Source of the DNA: Chloroflexi bacterium TSY
Lineage (GTDB): Bacteria > Chloroflexota > Anaerolineae > Caldilineales > Caldilineaceae
NCBI GenBank assembly: GCA_019217005.1
Contig: JAHBNG010000012.1
Span: 1 to 64,000, forward strand
DNA length: 64,000 nt
Direction of reading: 5' to 3'
In this document: in pieces, positions 37,369 to 46,539 of the stretch
How positions within the stretch are numbered: position 1 is the stretch's first letter
How the letters are laid out: every line of letters begins with the position of its first letter
Translations under genes and position numbers: made by a program
The notes under the pieces: model-generated
What the model was told of the DNA's origin: nothing
Seen by the model: only the letters and a program-made list of their open reading frames with translations
Database searches by the model: none

Positions 37369-39903
37369 GTGACAAGTACGTCGACCCCACACGTATCACC
37401 CTCTGCTACCCCTACACCGACGCCAACTGTTGCCCAAAGCCAGTGTGTTGAACTACTCAAAAATGGCGGGTTCGAAGGCGATACAGATTGGAACATTAGA
37501 CCGCCCGAAAATGCTCGTTTTACAACAGAACATTCCCATACAGGTGCGCGCTCGTTGGTACTCTCAACAGCAAACAACATTGTAGCTGCAGCATCTCAAT
37601 TAGTGACCTTGCCCACTGAGGTGACCAGTTTAGTTCTATCGTTACAATCCAAGATTACTTTGACCGAACCACAAGAACTCACCTACATCAGTATCTACGA
37701 TGGACCTGGTGGAATTATGTTGGCTACACAGGAGATCAAGTATTCGATAGCCAACCAGTGGACCTTGTATCGATATGATTTGACATCAACGATCGCGCCT
37801 GGACAGGATATTCAGATCGTTTTCCAGCGCACCCCTGAGTTTGATAGCGGCAATACGCACAGTGGAATTGCCCTTGATGACGTCAGCCTCATTGCGTGTA
37901 CACAAGGAGTGGCTTCTGGACCACCAGCAATCCCATTAATTCGAAACGGTCACCGCAGTGTAAGTGCAGGTGATTGGGACAACGATGGTGATCTGGACTT
38001 TGCGATTGGTAACTCGCGCGTATTGTTTGGTACTGAGTTGATTAATGCAAGCAATCAAGTAATTGCCTATAACGAAGATAGGTACGAAGTCGCCTGGGAA
38101 TCTTTAGAGAAATACGACACGCGGGAGGTTGCCTGGGGGGATTGGGATAGTGATGGCGATCTGGACCTAGCAGTCGCCAACTATAATGATATGACGCAAG
38201 TGTATGAATATGATGCGGGAACCTTACATCTGAGCCCAGCGAATGGGCTTGGTTGGCAGTCAGAAGAAACGTCAGCCAGTTGGAGTGTTGCATGGGGCGA
38301 TTGGGATAACGATGGAGACCTTGACTTAGCCGTTGGTAATTATGCAGAGAAAAATCAAGTTTATGAAAACGAAAACGATAGGTTAAGTCTTGTTTGGCAG
38401 TCGCCAGATGCAGCTACAACGACCAGTTTGGCGTGGGGTGACTGGGATAATGACAACGATCTAGATCTGGCTATTGGTAATTATGGCCAGAACAATGTGA
38501 TTTACGAAAATACAGGTGGGCAACTTGAACTTGACTTCGGAAATGAGGTCGGTTGGGTATTTGCAGAGATTGATCAAACTCGTAGCCTTGGCTGGGGAGA
38601 TTGGGACAGAGATGGCGATTTTGATCTGGCCGTTGGCAACGAGCTTCAACCCAATCTGGTTCATGAAAATGTTGGTAAAGCATTTACGCTCGATCCCTCT
38701 AATGGATTAGGGTGGCAGTCTGCAGTGCCAGAATCTACAACTAAGATTGCTTGGGGAGACTGGAATGGTGACGGCTATCTCGAACTTGCTGTCGCTAACT
38801 TTGCTCGATCGAACCAGATCTACTTGAATATTTCTGGTACATTAGGCACGAGTATACCATTTCCTGAACAGAGCCAAACCACCGACGTAATATGGGCTGA
38901 TGTCAATAACGATCTCGATGTTGATCTCTATTTTACGAACTGGCTTCAACAAGACAAGATTGAATCAATTGGATTCCCCGTAACCTATCAAGTACTACCC
39001 GATAGTGGTTTGGGATGGATTTCATCAGAAACAGATATGTCAAAGACGAGCAGCGTTACTTGGGGAGACTGGGATAATGACGGCGATTTAGACCTGGCTG
39101 CTGGCAATGCGAATGAACGTAACTACGTATATGAAAATAATGAAGGAACGCTCGAACTGGATCCAAATGTTGGTTATGGATGGCAATCGGATGTAGAAGA
39201 AAACACACTGAGTGTGGCTTGGGGGGATTGGGACGGTGACGGCGACCTCGATCTAGCTGTTGGTAATTCTGGCCAGCAAAACAAAGTATATGAGAATCGA
39301 GATAATACTTTGAGATTGCAGTGGCAATCTCAGGAAATAAGTTCAACGACTAGTCTGGCTTGGGGAGATTGGGATGGTGACAGTGACTTGGATCTTGCAA
39401 TAGGCAATGCAAACCAACGGAATCAAGTATATGCCAATATCAGTGGCTCTCTTATGTTTGATCCGGCAAATGGGATTGGATGGGAATCCCCGTATATTAG
39501 CGACACGCGGAGTGTGGCTTGGGGGGATTGGGATAATGATGGAGATCTCGATCTCGCAGTAGGCAATTTTGCACAACCGAACCAGATATATGAGTTCCAA
39601 GACGGTACACTCAACCTCAGTCTAGAGAGTCACATCGGTTGGCAATCGGCGGATAGTGCAAACACGCAGAGTTTAGCTTGGGGAGACTGGACTGGTGATG
39701 GAATCTTAGACCTAGCTGTCGGCAATTTCGGTGCGGCAAATCAGGTATTCATTGGTAGCACCGAAACCATGTCGCAGACAGGGGCGTTTGGACAGGCTAG
39801 ACCTATAGATAAGACAACTAGCGTCATCTGGGTAGACATCAATGGGGATGGCGATCTTGATCTTGTTACAGCGAATCACCTTGACGGGACACAGAATCTA
39901 TAG
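37369..39903 (+). CDS. Fragment of giant protein 3: carbohydrate-binding-like domain and 13 FG-GAP repeats
   Basis: The longest open piece, 844 codons. After a Thr/Pro linker comes a jelly-roll-like domain (CVELLKNGGFEGDTDWNIRP ... LDDVSLIACTQG, residues about 25-180) resembling carbohydrate-binding modules. Thirteen FG-GAP-like repeats then run to the frameshift at about 39890. It has no start signal of its own, so independent translation is unlikely. Confidence 0.7.
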   Translation: MTSTSTPHVSPSATPTPTPTVAQSQCVELLKNGGFEGDTDWNIRPPENARFTTEHSHTGARSLVLSTANNIVAAASQLVTLPTEVTSLVLSLQSKITLTEPQELTYISIYDGPGGIMLATQEIKYSIANQWTLYRYDLTSTIAPGQDIQIVFQRTPEFDSGNTHSGIALDDVSLIACTQGVASGPPAIPLIRNGHRSVSAGDWDNDGDLDFAIGNSRVLFGTELINASNQVIAYNEDRYEVAWESLEKYDTREVAWGDWDSDGDLDLAVANYNDMTQVYEYDAGTLHLSPANGLGWQSEETSASWSVAWGDWDNDGDLDLAVGNYAEKNQVYENENDRLSLVWQSPDAATTTSLAWGDWDNDNDLDLAIGNYGQNNVIYENTGGQLELDFGNEVGWVFAEIDQTRSLGWGDWDRDGDFDLAVGNELQPNLVHENVGKAFTLDPSNGLGWQSAVPESTTKIAWGDWNGDGYLELAVANFARSNQIYLNISGTLGTSIPFPEQSQTTDVIWADVNNDLDVDLYFTNWLQQDKIESIGFPVTYQVLPDSGLGWISSETDMSKTSSVTWGDWDNDGDLDLAAGNANERNYVYENNEGTLELDPNVGYGWQSDVEENTLSVAWGDWDGDGDLDLAVGNSGQQNKVYENRDNTLRLQWQSQEISSTTSLAWGDWDGDSDLDLAIGNANQRNQVYANISGSLMFDPANGIGWESPYISDTRSVAWGDWDNDGDLDLAVGNFAQPNQIYEFQDGTLNLSLESHIGWQSADSANTQSLAWGDWTGDGILDLAVGNFGAANQVFIGSTETMSQTGAFGQARPIDKTTSVIWVDINGDGDLDLVTANHLDGTQNL

Positions 39904-40375
39904 TAATGAATCGAATGCAGGTTTTAATATTACCATTTCTCCAGCAAGTCCTGTGTCAACAATGGGGCAAGCTGCCGGAGACTGGGATGGTGATGGCGAT
40001 CTGGATATTGCTCAAGGCAACTTCGAGCAACCTAATATTGTTTTTGAGCACCCTTTACACAGTAGCCGTTTACTGGTAAACAATTCTGCCTATGTCCAGT
40101 TGACACATCCTGGCTCTGCAGCGCCGGCCGAATACTTCGCTTCAGCACGCATTATTCGCGAGCAGACAATACCTGTTGAATATACCTTGTTTGATCCCGA
40201 AGGGGATTCTGTTCGTTTAATTCGTGCCTACTATTCGATTAATGGTGGCGGTCACTAGTTTACTGCAACACTAGCTGCCAATACAAAAACTGTCAATCTT
40301 GCCGCATCACCGACAGGTGTAAATCATACATTTACGTGGGATGCAGGTGCAGATATTATCAAGGCCGATAATGTC

Positions 40376-42175
40376 GTGTTCCGCGTCGAAGCATATGCGG
40401 GATACGAGAGTCCCGGTCCATATCAACGGTCATACTCATCTGCGCAAACTTACCCATTCCGAGTAGAATCTGCACCTATGTTTGCGAAAGTTATTGATGA
40501 ACAAGGTGATGCCATTCAAGGTGTGCAAATCTATCATAAAGGCGCGCTAGTCGTAGATGAAGGTGAGACTTCAACGACAAGTGATAAAGCTGGTCTGATG
40601 CGTCTTCCTAACGTAACGACTGGAGACGTGATCGTCACATTGGCAGAAGTATTCGAGCAATCGACGCTGCGACGGGTTCATGATGACTGGGCTTATCGCG
40701 TGTATACATCCAATCTACATAAGGATACCAACGGTGCTCCACATCCGGATACTGTGGGAGATCCAGGACAACAATTAGTAATACTTGGCTCACGCGATCC
40801 GCTCATTTTGTTTAACATTGTTGTATCCATTGAGTGGGACGCTGACAAACAATATCTTGTGATGATTGAAGATGCGTTCCGCAAAGCATCTGACTATCTT
40901 TACGATGTGACCGACGGTCAGATGGCATTTGGGCAAGTGAATATGTATGATAACGCGCAGTACTGGTCAGATGCTGACTTTCAGATATCGACGAAGAATA
41001 CAGTACGCCCTTATGCTTTCGTTGGCGGTATCACCTCTGACGATACGGCTCACTCTATCCGAGTGGGTCGCTTCTGGAGTGGCAATTCTGGTAATGAGGG
41101 TAACTGGAATGAGCCAAATGGCTATCGTACACTGATTCATGAGTTCGGCCACTATGCGCTCTATCTGTATGATGAATACTTCGTGCGTACTGTTAATGCT
41201 AGTGGACACTTTACTGGTCAGCGTGTTGCCGCCTGTACTAGCTTAGAAGTAGGTCCTACCTCCGGCAGAAATCAATCTGATCCACATCCAGAGCAGCCAG
41301 AAAATGCCAGTATCATGTATTATCAATACAAGGCCAGCGAACTGGCAGATAGCAATCGTTGGAGCACCAGTTGTCGGAATACTGAGCAGCACCGCCTCAA
41401 CGGCAAATCGGATTGGGAAACTGTGTTGGAGCACTACGGTGGTCATGGCTGGACGCTGAATACGCCTTCTTCTCGCGGTAGCGTTATGGGTGGGCCCAGC
41501 GAATTTCCTCGTCATCTATTGCCGTTTCCCAAGATATCGATTCATAACGGGGGAATAATCAAGGACAACTCAGCCAGCCATGAAATTACAGTGGTAGACC
41601 CACAGAGGCAACCAGTCTCCAATGTGTTGGTGGCACTCTTTAAGGAGCGGGGCGAGCAAAGCATCGCTATCGACCAAGGTTTAACCGACACAGCCGGTCA
41701 TATTACTGTGTATGGCGCAAATAAAGACGACCGCATTCAAGCTGCCAGCTTCGACGGTGTGCTGGCCGGAAGGGCAACAGTTGGTGAGGAAGTTGCCATC
41801 GAGCTTCTTCTGAAGCCGATCGGCGCACTAGCCGCAGCAAGCGACGTTGGCAAATCTACGCCATATCTCAGCATAACACCGTCAAGCGATGGGACAGGTT
41901 TCATCATCCAGGTGAACGGCGTGCCCCAGAGTTCTCAGTCACTCCATGCATCTCTCTCGCCAGCTGAAGGTGGTGGGAGTCCTCAATCGACCGCTCTCGC
42001 CTACAGCCCAAGTGGAGCGATCTATAGCGGCGCAGTTAGTCTGGACGGCGTTGGCTTAGGTACAGGAAAGCTTCAGGTCACTGGTGGAAATCTGACAATC
42101 CCTCTCAACAGCGACTACAATCTACAACGTGTTATCTACAGCAAATCAAATAGCCTTTACTCTGAGGATCAGTAG
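40376..42175 (+). CDS. Fragment of giant protein 3: metallopeptidase-like domain
   Basis: It is in the same frame as the 39842-40258 piece, separated only by TAG 40256-40258. It covers the CarboxypepD_reg-like domain, the zincin-like domain (IEWDADKQYLVMIEDAFRKA ... HEFGHYALYLYDEYF) and the next beta domain. It stops just inside MITE B2 after NSLYSED. All putative zinc-site residues are kept. Confidence 0.7.
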   Translation: MFRVEAYAGYESPGPYQRSYSSAQTYPFRVESAPMFAKVIDEQGDAIQGVQIYHKGALVVDEGETSTTSDKAGLMRLPNVTTGDVIVTLAEVFEQSTLRRVHDDWAYRVYTSNLHKDTNGAPHPDTVGDPGQQLVILGSRDPLILFNIVVSIEWDADKQYLVMIEDAFRKASDYLYDVTDGQMAFGQVNMYDNAQYWSDADFQISTKNTVRPYAFVGGITSDDTAHSIRVGRFWSGNSGNEGNWNEPNGYRTLIHEFGHYALYLYDEYFVRTVNASGHFTGQRVAACTSLEVGPTSGRNQSDPHPEQPENASIMYYQYKASELADSNRWSTSCRNTEQHRLNGKSDWETVLEHYGGHGWTLNTPSSRGSVMGGPSEFPRHLLPFPKISIHNGGIIKDNSASHEITVVDPQRQPVSNVLVALFKERGEQSIAIDQGLTDTAGHITVYGANKDDRIQAASFDGVLAGRATVGEEVAIELLLKPIGALAAASDVGKSTPYLSITPSSDGTGFIIQVNGVPQSSQSLHASLSPAEGGGSPQSTALAYSPSGAIYSGAVSLDGVGLGTGKLQVTGGNLTIPLNSDYNLQRVIYSKSNSLYSEDQ

Positions 42176-42384
42176 ATCCAAATTTCAGGTTTTGAGAGAG
42201 AATTCTGGCTAAACAGTTGACATAAATACAAATTTGCCGGTCGATATCTAGTTTTTGCGTTAGATTTGGGCGATTTTCAGATATGAAATAGGTTGTTTTC
42301 TGTAACCGAAATCTGAATAAATGACTCCAAAATCCCTGCAATCTCGACTGAAAATAGCCAAAAACGCCAAATTTGGATCTACTG
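42170..42384 (+). mobile_element. MITE-like element, subfamily B, copy B2
   Basis: 215 bp with 16-bp terminal repeats and target duplication AGGAT at 42165-42169 and 42385-42389. Deleting it and one duplication restores ...NSLYSEDGNFAFHL..., matching paralogues 1 and 2. Confidence 0.93.
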
Positions 42385-43244
42385 AGGATGGTAATTTCGC
42401 CTTCCATTTATCACCTGATACTCTATCCGGCGGCACTGATGGCTATGCTACGATCCTTCCGATTGGCTATGTTCCAGGACCACTCCCACTAAACAAGCAG
42501 GTCATTGGCAGTGCTTACGAAGTTCGTTTCTCTAGTGCCAACACGCTCACAAAAGATGCAATTGTCGAACTTAGTTACCATCCCGAGGTGGTAGGTGATG
42601 TTGACAGTCCAGAAATCTATTTTTGGAATGCCGTCGAGCACAGATGGCAGCATATGTTAAGTAATCTCGATAAAACGAATAACACAATTACATCTCTAAG
42701 TTCACACACTGGTGTATTTGTATTGTTAAGTGATTCTGCCACGCCCACACCTGAGACCCATGTACCCTCACAGACGCCGACCGCAACTCAAGTACCTGCT
42801 ACACCGACGAGTCATCCCACAGTTCAAGCAACGTCTGTACCACAGACGCCGACAATAACACCTAGTCCGACGCCCACGGAAACATCCGTTGTACCTCCGC
42901 CACATATTTTGGTGCAAGATGGGATCAGAGAAGGCGCGCCGGGCAGCATTTTTGTCATACGAGGTGAAAATTTTACTCCAAATCAAATCGCTATCATTTT
43001 GGTAAATGGCATTTCCGTCGGCGAGACAATGGCTGATAATGAGGGCAAACTTGCATTTTCCTTATCAAGCAATGAGGCAGCATCGGGTGACTTCAAGATT
43101 GCTGTAAAAAACGCGATCATTACTATCACCATCGATGCTAGCAAACCATTACATAAACCATTACCAAACGGGCCACTGTTTGCCATTCCGCCAATGAAGG
43201 ATGATGCTGAAGACTCTATTTTCCTACCACTGATTCAACGTTGA
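42385..43244 (+). pseudogene. Fragment of giant protein 3: C-terminal domains
   Basis: It continues after MITE B2: DGNFAFHLSPDTLSGGTDGY (shared beta domain). A linker of Thr/Pro repeats follows, then an IPT/TIG-like domain (PPHILVQDGIREGAPGSIFV ... SVGETMADNEGKLAFSLSS), and the tail SIFLPLIQR. The open frame formally begins inside the MITE at 42321. Confidence 0.75.
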
Positions 43245-43368
43245 GTTAGAAATCGTCCAAGATTAAGTTAGCGATTTGATACGTAGAGCAGGTTGTATGG
43301 TGGTTCAGGAGAGGTTACATAGCCTGCTCTACATATCTCCATATTGCTTCCGGACGATTAGCTAGGCT

Positions 43369-43583
43369 CAGTAGATCCAAATTTCAGGTTTTGAGAGAGA
43401 ATTCTGGCTAAACAGTTGACATAAATACAAATTTGCCGGTCGATATCTAGTTTTTGCGTTAGATTTGGGCGATTTTCAGATATGAAATAGGTTGTTTTCT
43501 GTAACCGAAATCTGAATAAATGACTCCAAAATCCCTGCAATCTCGACTGAAAATAGCCAAAAACGCCAAATTTGGATCTACTG
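43369..43583 (+). mobile_element. MITE-like element, subfamily B, copy B3
   Basis: 215 bp, nearly identical to B2, with target duplication AGGCT at 43364-43368 and 43584-43588. It lies in the intergenic space after giant protein 3. Confidence 0.93.
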
Positions 43584-43684
43584 AGGCTAGAAGTTAAGAC
43601 AACAGCTTATACAACCTCGTTTCTTTCCCTACATCACTGCCCCTAGATTGACACCACCTATCGTCGAGACTACAATGGGTCACT

Positions 43685-44572
43685 ATGCAGAACAATATCC
43701 CAACTCCCATTAAGATATTGACCTTCAATATCCACGGCTGGTTGACGATGGGACGAGAACCAAATTTGGAGCGAGTCGCCGCTGTCATCCACCAAACCCA
43801 AGCCGATGTCGTTGGTCTCAATGAGGTATTCTACCCGCGGACGCTTGATGGTACTGAGCAGCCCGCATTAGAGGTTCTGGCTCAGTCGTTGGGGATGCAC
43901 TTTGTGTTTGGCCCCTGCGTCCGTTGGCCAGCACAGGACAATTTACCTGCCGATGCCTATGGCAATGCACTCCTTAGCCGCTGGCCGATCATTGCCAGTG
44001 CTGCTCACCATCTAACACCCAAAGAGGAAAAGCTACAACAAGCAGTTGCCAATAAAGAGCCACGCGGACTGTTAGAAGGGCGTGTCCTGTTGCCTACAGA
44101 TGAGCATTTGACGGTCTATGTCACTCACTTGGATCACAGTGATGAAGCCGCACGGTTGGCTCAGTTACGTACCATGCGCACTTGGACAAGTCGAGATCGA
44201 AATCGTCCGCATATCGTTATGGGTGATTTTAATGCAATCAGCCTTTGGGATTATGTAGATCGAGAGGATGCTCTGAACATGCTTGCCAAACACCCCAAAG
44301 CGCACCACCTGGTTGATGGCAGCAAGGGGCCGCAAGTCATTGCGCAAATGGAAAGAGCTGGATACAGAGATGCCTTTACTCAATACGGTACCCCTGGCCA
44401 AGCAAGCTTTATTCCCGCCACGGATGGCAATCTACGTATCGACTATATTTTTGTAAGCAGGCCTCTTGCGGACTCTGTGACACTCTGTCAGGTTGTCATG
44501 GAGCAGACAGGCGAAGAAGCATCCGATCACCGGCCAATCCTAGCAGAGATTACTTTATCTGCTCAAAAGTAG
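43685..44572 (+). CDS. Endonuclease/exonuclease/phosphatase family protein
   Basis: 295 aa with the EEP motifs in order: ILTFNIHG, DVVGLNEVF, GNALLSRWPI, VYVTHLDHSDEAARLAQL, IVMGDFNAISLWDY, RIDYIFVS and ASDHRPILAEITL. The family includes DNases, sphingomyelinases and phosphatases; the substrate cannot be assigned. No signal peptide is evident. The start at 43685 was chosen as the first ATG before the first conserved motif; no strong ribosome-binding site is seen. It stands alone between MITE B3 and a repeat-rich gap. Confidence 0.88.
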   Translation: MQNNIPTPIKILTFNIHGWLTMGREPNLERVAAVIHQTQADVVGLNEVFYPRTLDGTEQPALEVLAQSLGMHFVFGPCVRWPAQDNLPADAYGNALLSRWPIIASAAHHLTPKEEKLQQAVANKEPRGLLEGRVLLPTDEHLTVYVTHLDHSDEAARLAQLRTMRTWTSRDRNRPHIVMGDFNAISLWDYVDREDALNMLAKHPKAHHLVDGSKGPQVIAQMERAGYRDAFTQYGTPGQASFIPATDGNLRIDYIFVSRPLADSVTLCQVVMEQTGEEASDHRPILAEITLSAQK

Positions 44573-44615
44573 AACAAACAGCTTGTTTGTTCCGCTTCAC
44601 AAACGAAATTATCTA

Positions 44616-44694
44616 GTGTGCACCACAAAGTGTGTAAATGGCCGCTATACAGTCAGAGAATCAGCTGTGTTTACACGCATCGGGACACTCCCAT
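44616..44694. repeat. Palindromic repeat, second copy split by IS at 53118-54710
   Basis: It starts GTGTGCACCACAAAGTGTG and ends GGGACACTCCCAT. The outer parts pair (GTGTGTAAAT with GTTTACACG). It aligns with the two half-elements flanking the IS at 53142-54649. Confidence 0.7.
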
Positions 44695-44716
44695 TACTTT
44701 ATATGGATTGAAAATA

Positions 44717-44787
44717 GGACACGGATTTTCAGGATGAACACAGATTCTCTCAAAGTAAATCCGTGAAATCTGTCTTCATCCGTGTCC
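44717..44787. repeat. GGACACGGAT / ATCCGTGTCC inverted repeat
   Basis: A 10-bp perfect inverted repeat with further partial pairing of GATGAACACAGAT with AATCTGTCTTCATC, so the whole 71 bp can fold. It resembles interspersed repeats of the 'CACGGATGAACACGGAT' kind found in many environmental bacteria. Confidence 0.6.
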
Positions 44788-44949
44788 CATATTCTGAATC
44801 ATTATAATCTCTACTCTTCTGCCATCTTGCTGAACCGACGACCACAGTACCGTAGTCAAGTCTAGAAGCTACTCGAGTCTGACAGGGCATTGTGTGCGTA
44901 GCAAGTCAGCTTATCCAGCATTCGGACCAGCAAATTATGAAAATATCCT

Positions 44950-46524
44950 ATGCCGTCACATAACAATCAATCAACTGAACGAAAGCCGGGTCGTCAAGGC
45001 CGCGTGCGGAAAAGGCGTCAACGTCGTGAGATGCGTCCATTGGGCCCGGTCCAACCACTGCTCAACAAGCTTCCGCTGGTGGAAATACTTTCTTCCGACG
45101 GCATTGAAACCATTCATCAAGCCTCGATGCGGCTACTCGAAGAGACAGGTATGTTGATTGTCGATTATCCGCCCGGCTTGGAGACGTTTCGCAAACATGG
45201 TGCCAAAGTTGAGGGAGAGCAAGTTTGGATCGATGAGGACACCCTCATGCACTTTGTGCGCCAGGCACCTGCTAAATTTACTCAATTGGCACGCAATCCC
45301 GCCAACAACCTACCCATTGGTGGTGATCACATTATCTTTGCGCCCATTTATGGACCGCCCTTTGTGGCCGATTTGGATCGCGGACGTCGTCAGGCCACCA
45401 TGAACGACTTTCATGAACTCACAAAACTGGTGGCCATGATCCCCGATCTCCATCACGGTGGCGGTGTGTTGGTCGAACCCAACGATATCAATGTACGTGA
45501 ACGCCATTTGGACATGCTGCTGGCACACGTGACGAATCACGACAAAGCCTTTATGGGAAGTGTCGTCTTTGCTGATAATGCACGGGACAGCGTGACAGTG
45601 GCTGAAATTCTCTTCGGTGCCGAGGCGATTCAAGAGAACCCAGCTCTTTTGTCTGTTTTTAATGCCTCCAGCCCTCTGCGCTTTGATGATCGAATGCTCA
45701 GTTCGATTGAGGTCTATGCACGTGCCAAACAAGGAGTCATCATTACCCCCTTTATCATTGCCGGTGCCATGTCGCCCAGCACGATGGCGGCCACCATTGC
45801 CCAGTTGAATGCAGAGACGCTTTTTGGCGTCTGTTTTGCGCAGATGATCAACCCCGGTACGCCCGCAATCTATGGTTCGTTTTTGGCCAACATCGATATG
45901 CGTAGCGGGGCGCCTTGCTTTGGTACGCCGGAGAATTCGTTGGCGCTTTTTGCTGGGGCCCAGATGGCGCGACACTATCAGTTGCCCTATCGATCGGGCG
46001 GCAACTACACGGCTTCTCGTATTCCCGACGCCCAAGCCGCTTACGAATCGGCCTATACGATGTTACCGACTGTTCAAGCAGGGACCAACTTTGTGCTCCA
46101 TGCGGCAGGGTGGTTGGAAGGAGGTCTGATTGCTGGTTACGAAAAATTGATTCTGGATGTGGAGACGTTGGGCATGATGGCGCGCTACGTCAATGGGATT
46201 GAGCTGACCGATGAGGATTTTGCCTGGGACGCCTATGCCGAAAACGGCCCTGGGCAGCACTTCTTGGGTACACAGCACACCATGCGACATTATGAGACTG
46301 CCTTCTATCAACACAGGGTATTCAATATGGACAACTACGAAAAGTGGACAGAAGAGGGCAGTGAAGACAGTTACAAAAAAGCCAACGCTATCTGGAAACG
46401 TATGCTTGAAGAATATCGGCCACCATCTCTCGATGAGGCAATTCGGGACGAACTCAATGCGTTTGTGCGTCAGCGTCGTCATGAGATACAATCGGGGAAG
46501 CCACGAAGCAATTGGAATGGTTAA
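44950..46524 (+). CDS. Trimethylamine methyltransferase (MttB) family protein, non-pyrrolysine type
   Basis: 524 aa. A basic N-terminal tail (RKPGRQGRVRKRRQRREM) precedes a TIM-barrel MttB domain: LLEETGMLIVDYPPGLETF, IFAPIYGPPFVADLDRGRR, PFIIAGAMSPSTMAATIAQL, GAPCFGTPENSLALFAGAQM and GGNYTASRIPDAQAAYESAY. Pyrrolysine MttB has an in-frame amber codon in the last third; none occurs here. It therefore belongs to the larger non-Pyl group, some members of which demethylate glycine betaine or other quaternary amines with a corrinoid protein. No corrinoid protein gene is adjacent. It is followed 15 bp later by the membrane protein gene. Confidence 0.85.
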   Translation: MPSHNNQSTERKPGRQGRVRKRRQRREMRPLGPVQPLLNKLPLVEILSSDGIETIHQASMRLLEETGMLIVDYPPGLETFRKHGAKVEGEQVWIDEDTLMHFVRQAPAKFTQLARNPANNLPIGGDHIIFAPIYGPPFVADLDRGRRQATMNDFHELTKLVAMIPDLHHGGGVLVEPNDINVRERHLDMLLAHVTNHDKAFMGSVVFADNARDSVTVAEILFGAEAIQENPALLSVFNASSPLRFDDRMLSSIEVYARAKQGVIITPFIIAGAMSPSTMAATIAQLNAETLFGVCFAQMINPGTPAIYGSFLANIDMRSGAPCFGTPENSLALFAGAQMARHYQLPYRSGGNYTASRIPDAQAAYESAYTMLPTVQAGTNFVLHAAGWLEGGLIAGYEKLILDVETLGMMARYVNGIELTDEDFAWDAYAENGPGQHFLGTQHTMRHYETAFYQHRVFNMDNYEKWTEEGSEDSYKKANAIWKRMLEEYRPPSLDEAIRDELNAFVRQRRHEIQSGKPRSNWNG

Positions 46525-46539
46525 GCAATTTAAGAAAGT

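Larger units (their letters stand above)
37013..43244 (+). pseudogene. Giant secreted protein 3 (FG-GAP repeats + CLCA-like peptidase domain), decayed
   Basis: The third paralogue, originally about 2000 aa. It starts at 37013 (MGQQFTFTLSRRFLIFSAVI..., a signal-anchor) after a GAGAGG site. Lesions in order: a frameshift near 37300 inside a Thr/Pro linker; a frameshift near 39890 between repeats 13 and 14; an in-frame TAG at 40256 where paralogue 2 has Trp in GGGEWFAAT; and MITE B2 at 42170. Remaining domains match paralogue 2: 14 WGDWDxDGDLDLAVGN repeats and HEFGHYALYLYDEYF. A Thr/Pro-rich segment and an IPT/TIG-like domain unique to this copy come before the tail IFLPLIQR. All lesions in one gene while the neighbours stay open argues for real decay. 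Confidence 0.85.
44573..44949. other. Gene-free stretch with two palindromic repeats
   Basis: About 375 bp without a supported gene. Repeats at 44616-44694 and 44717-44787 occupy nearly half of it. Confidence 0.6.

Noticed and set aside
948..43244. Sortase acting on the giant proteins through an LPxTG signal
   Set aside because: The C-terminal tails contain LP but not LPxTG, and no hydrophobic helix and basic tail follow. A link is only speculative.
44950..46524. Pyrrolysine-containing MttB
   Set aside because: There is no in-frame amber codon in the conserved region; the protein belongs to the non-pyrrolysine group.
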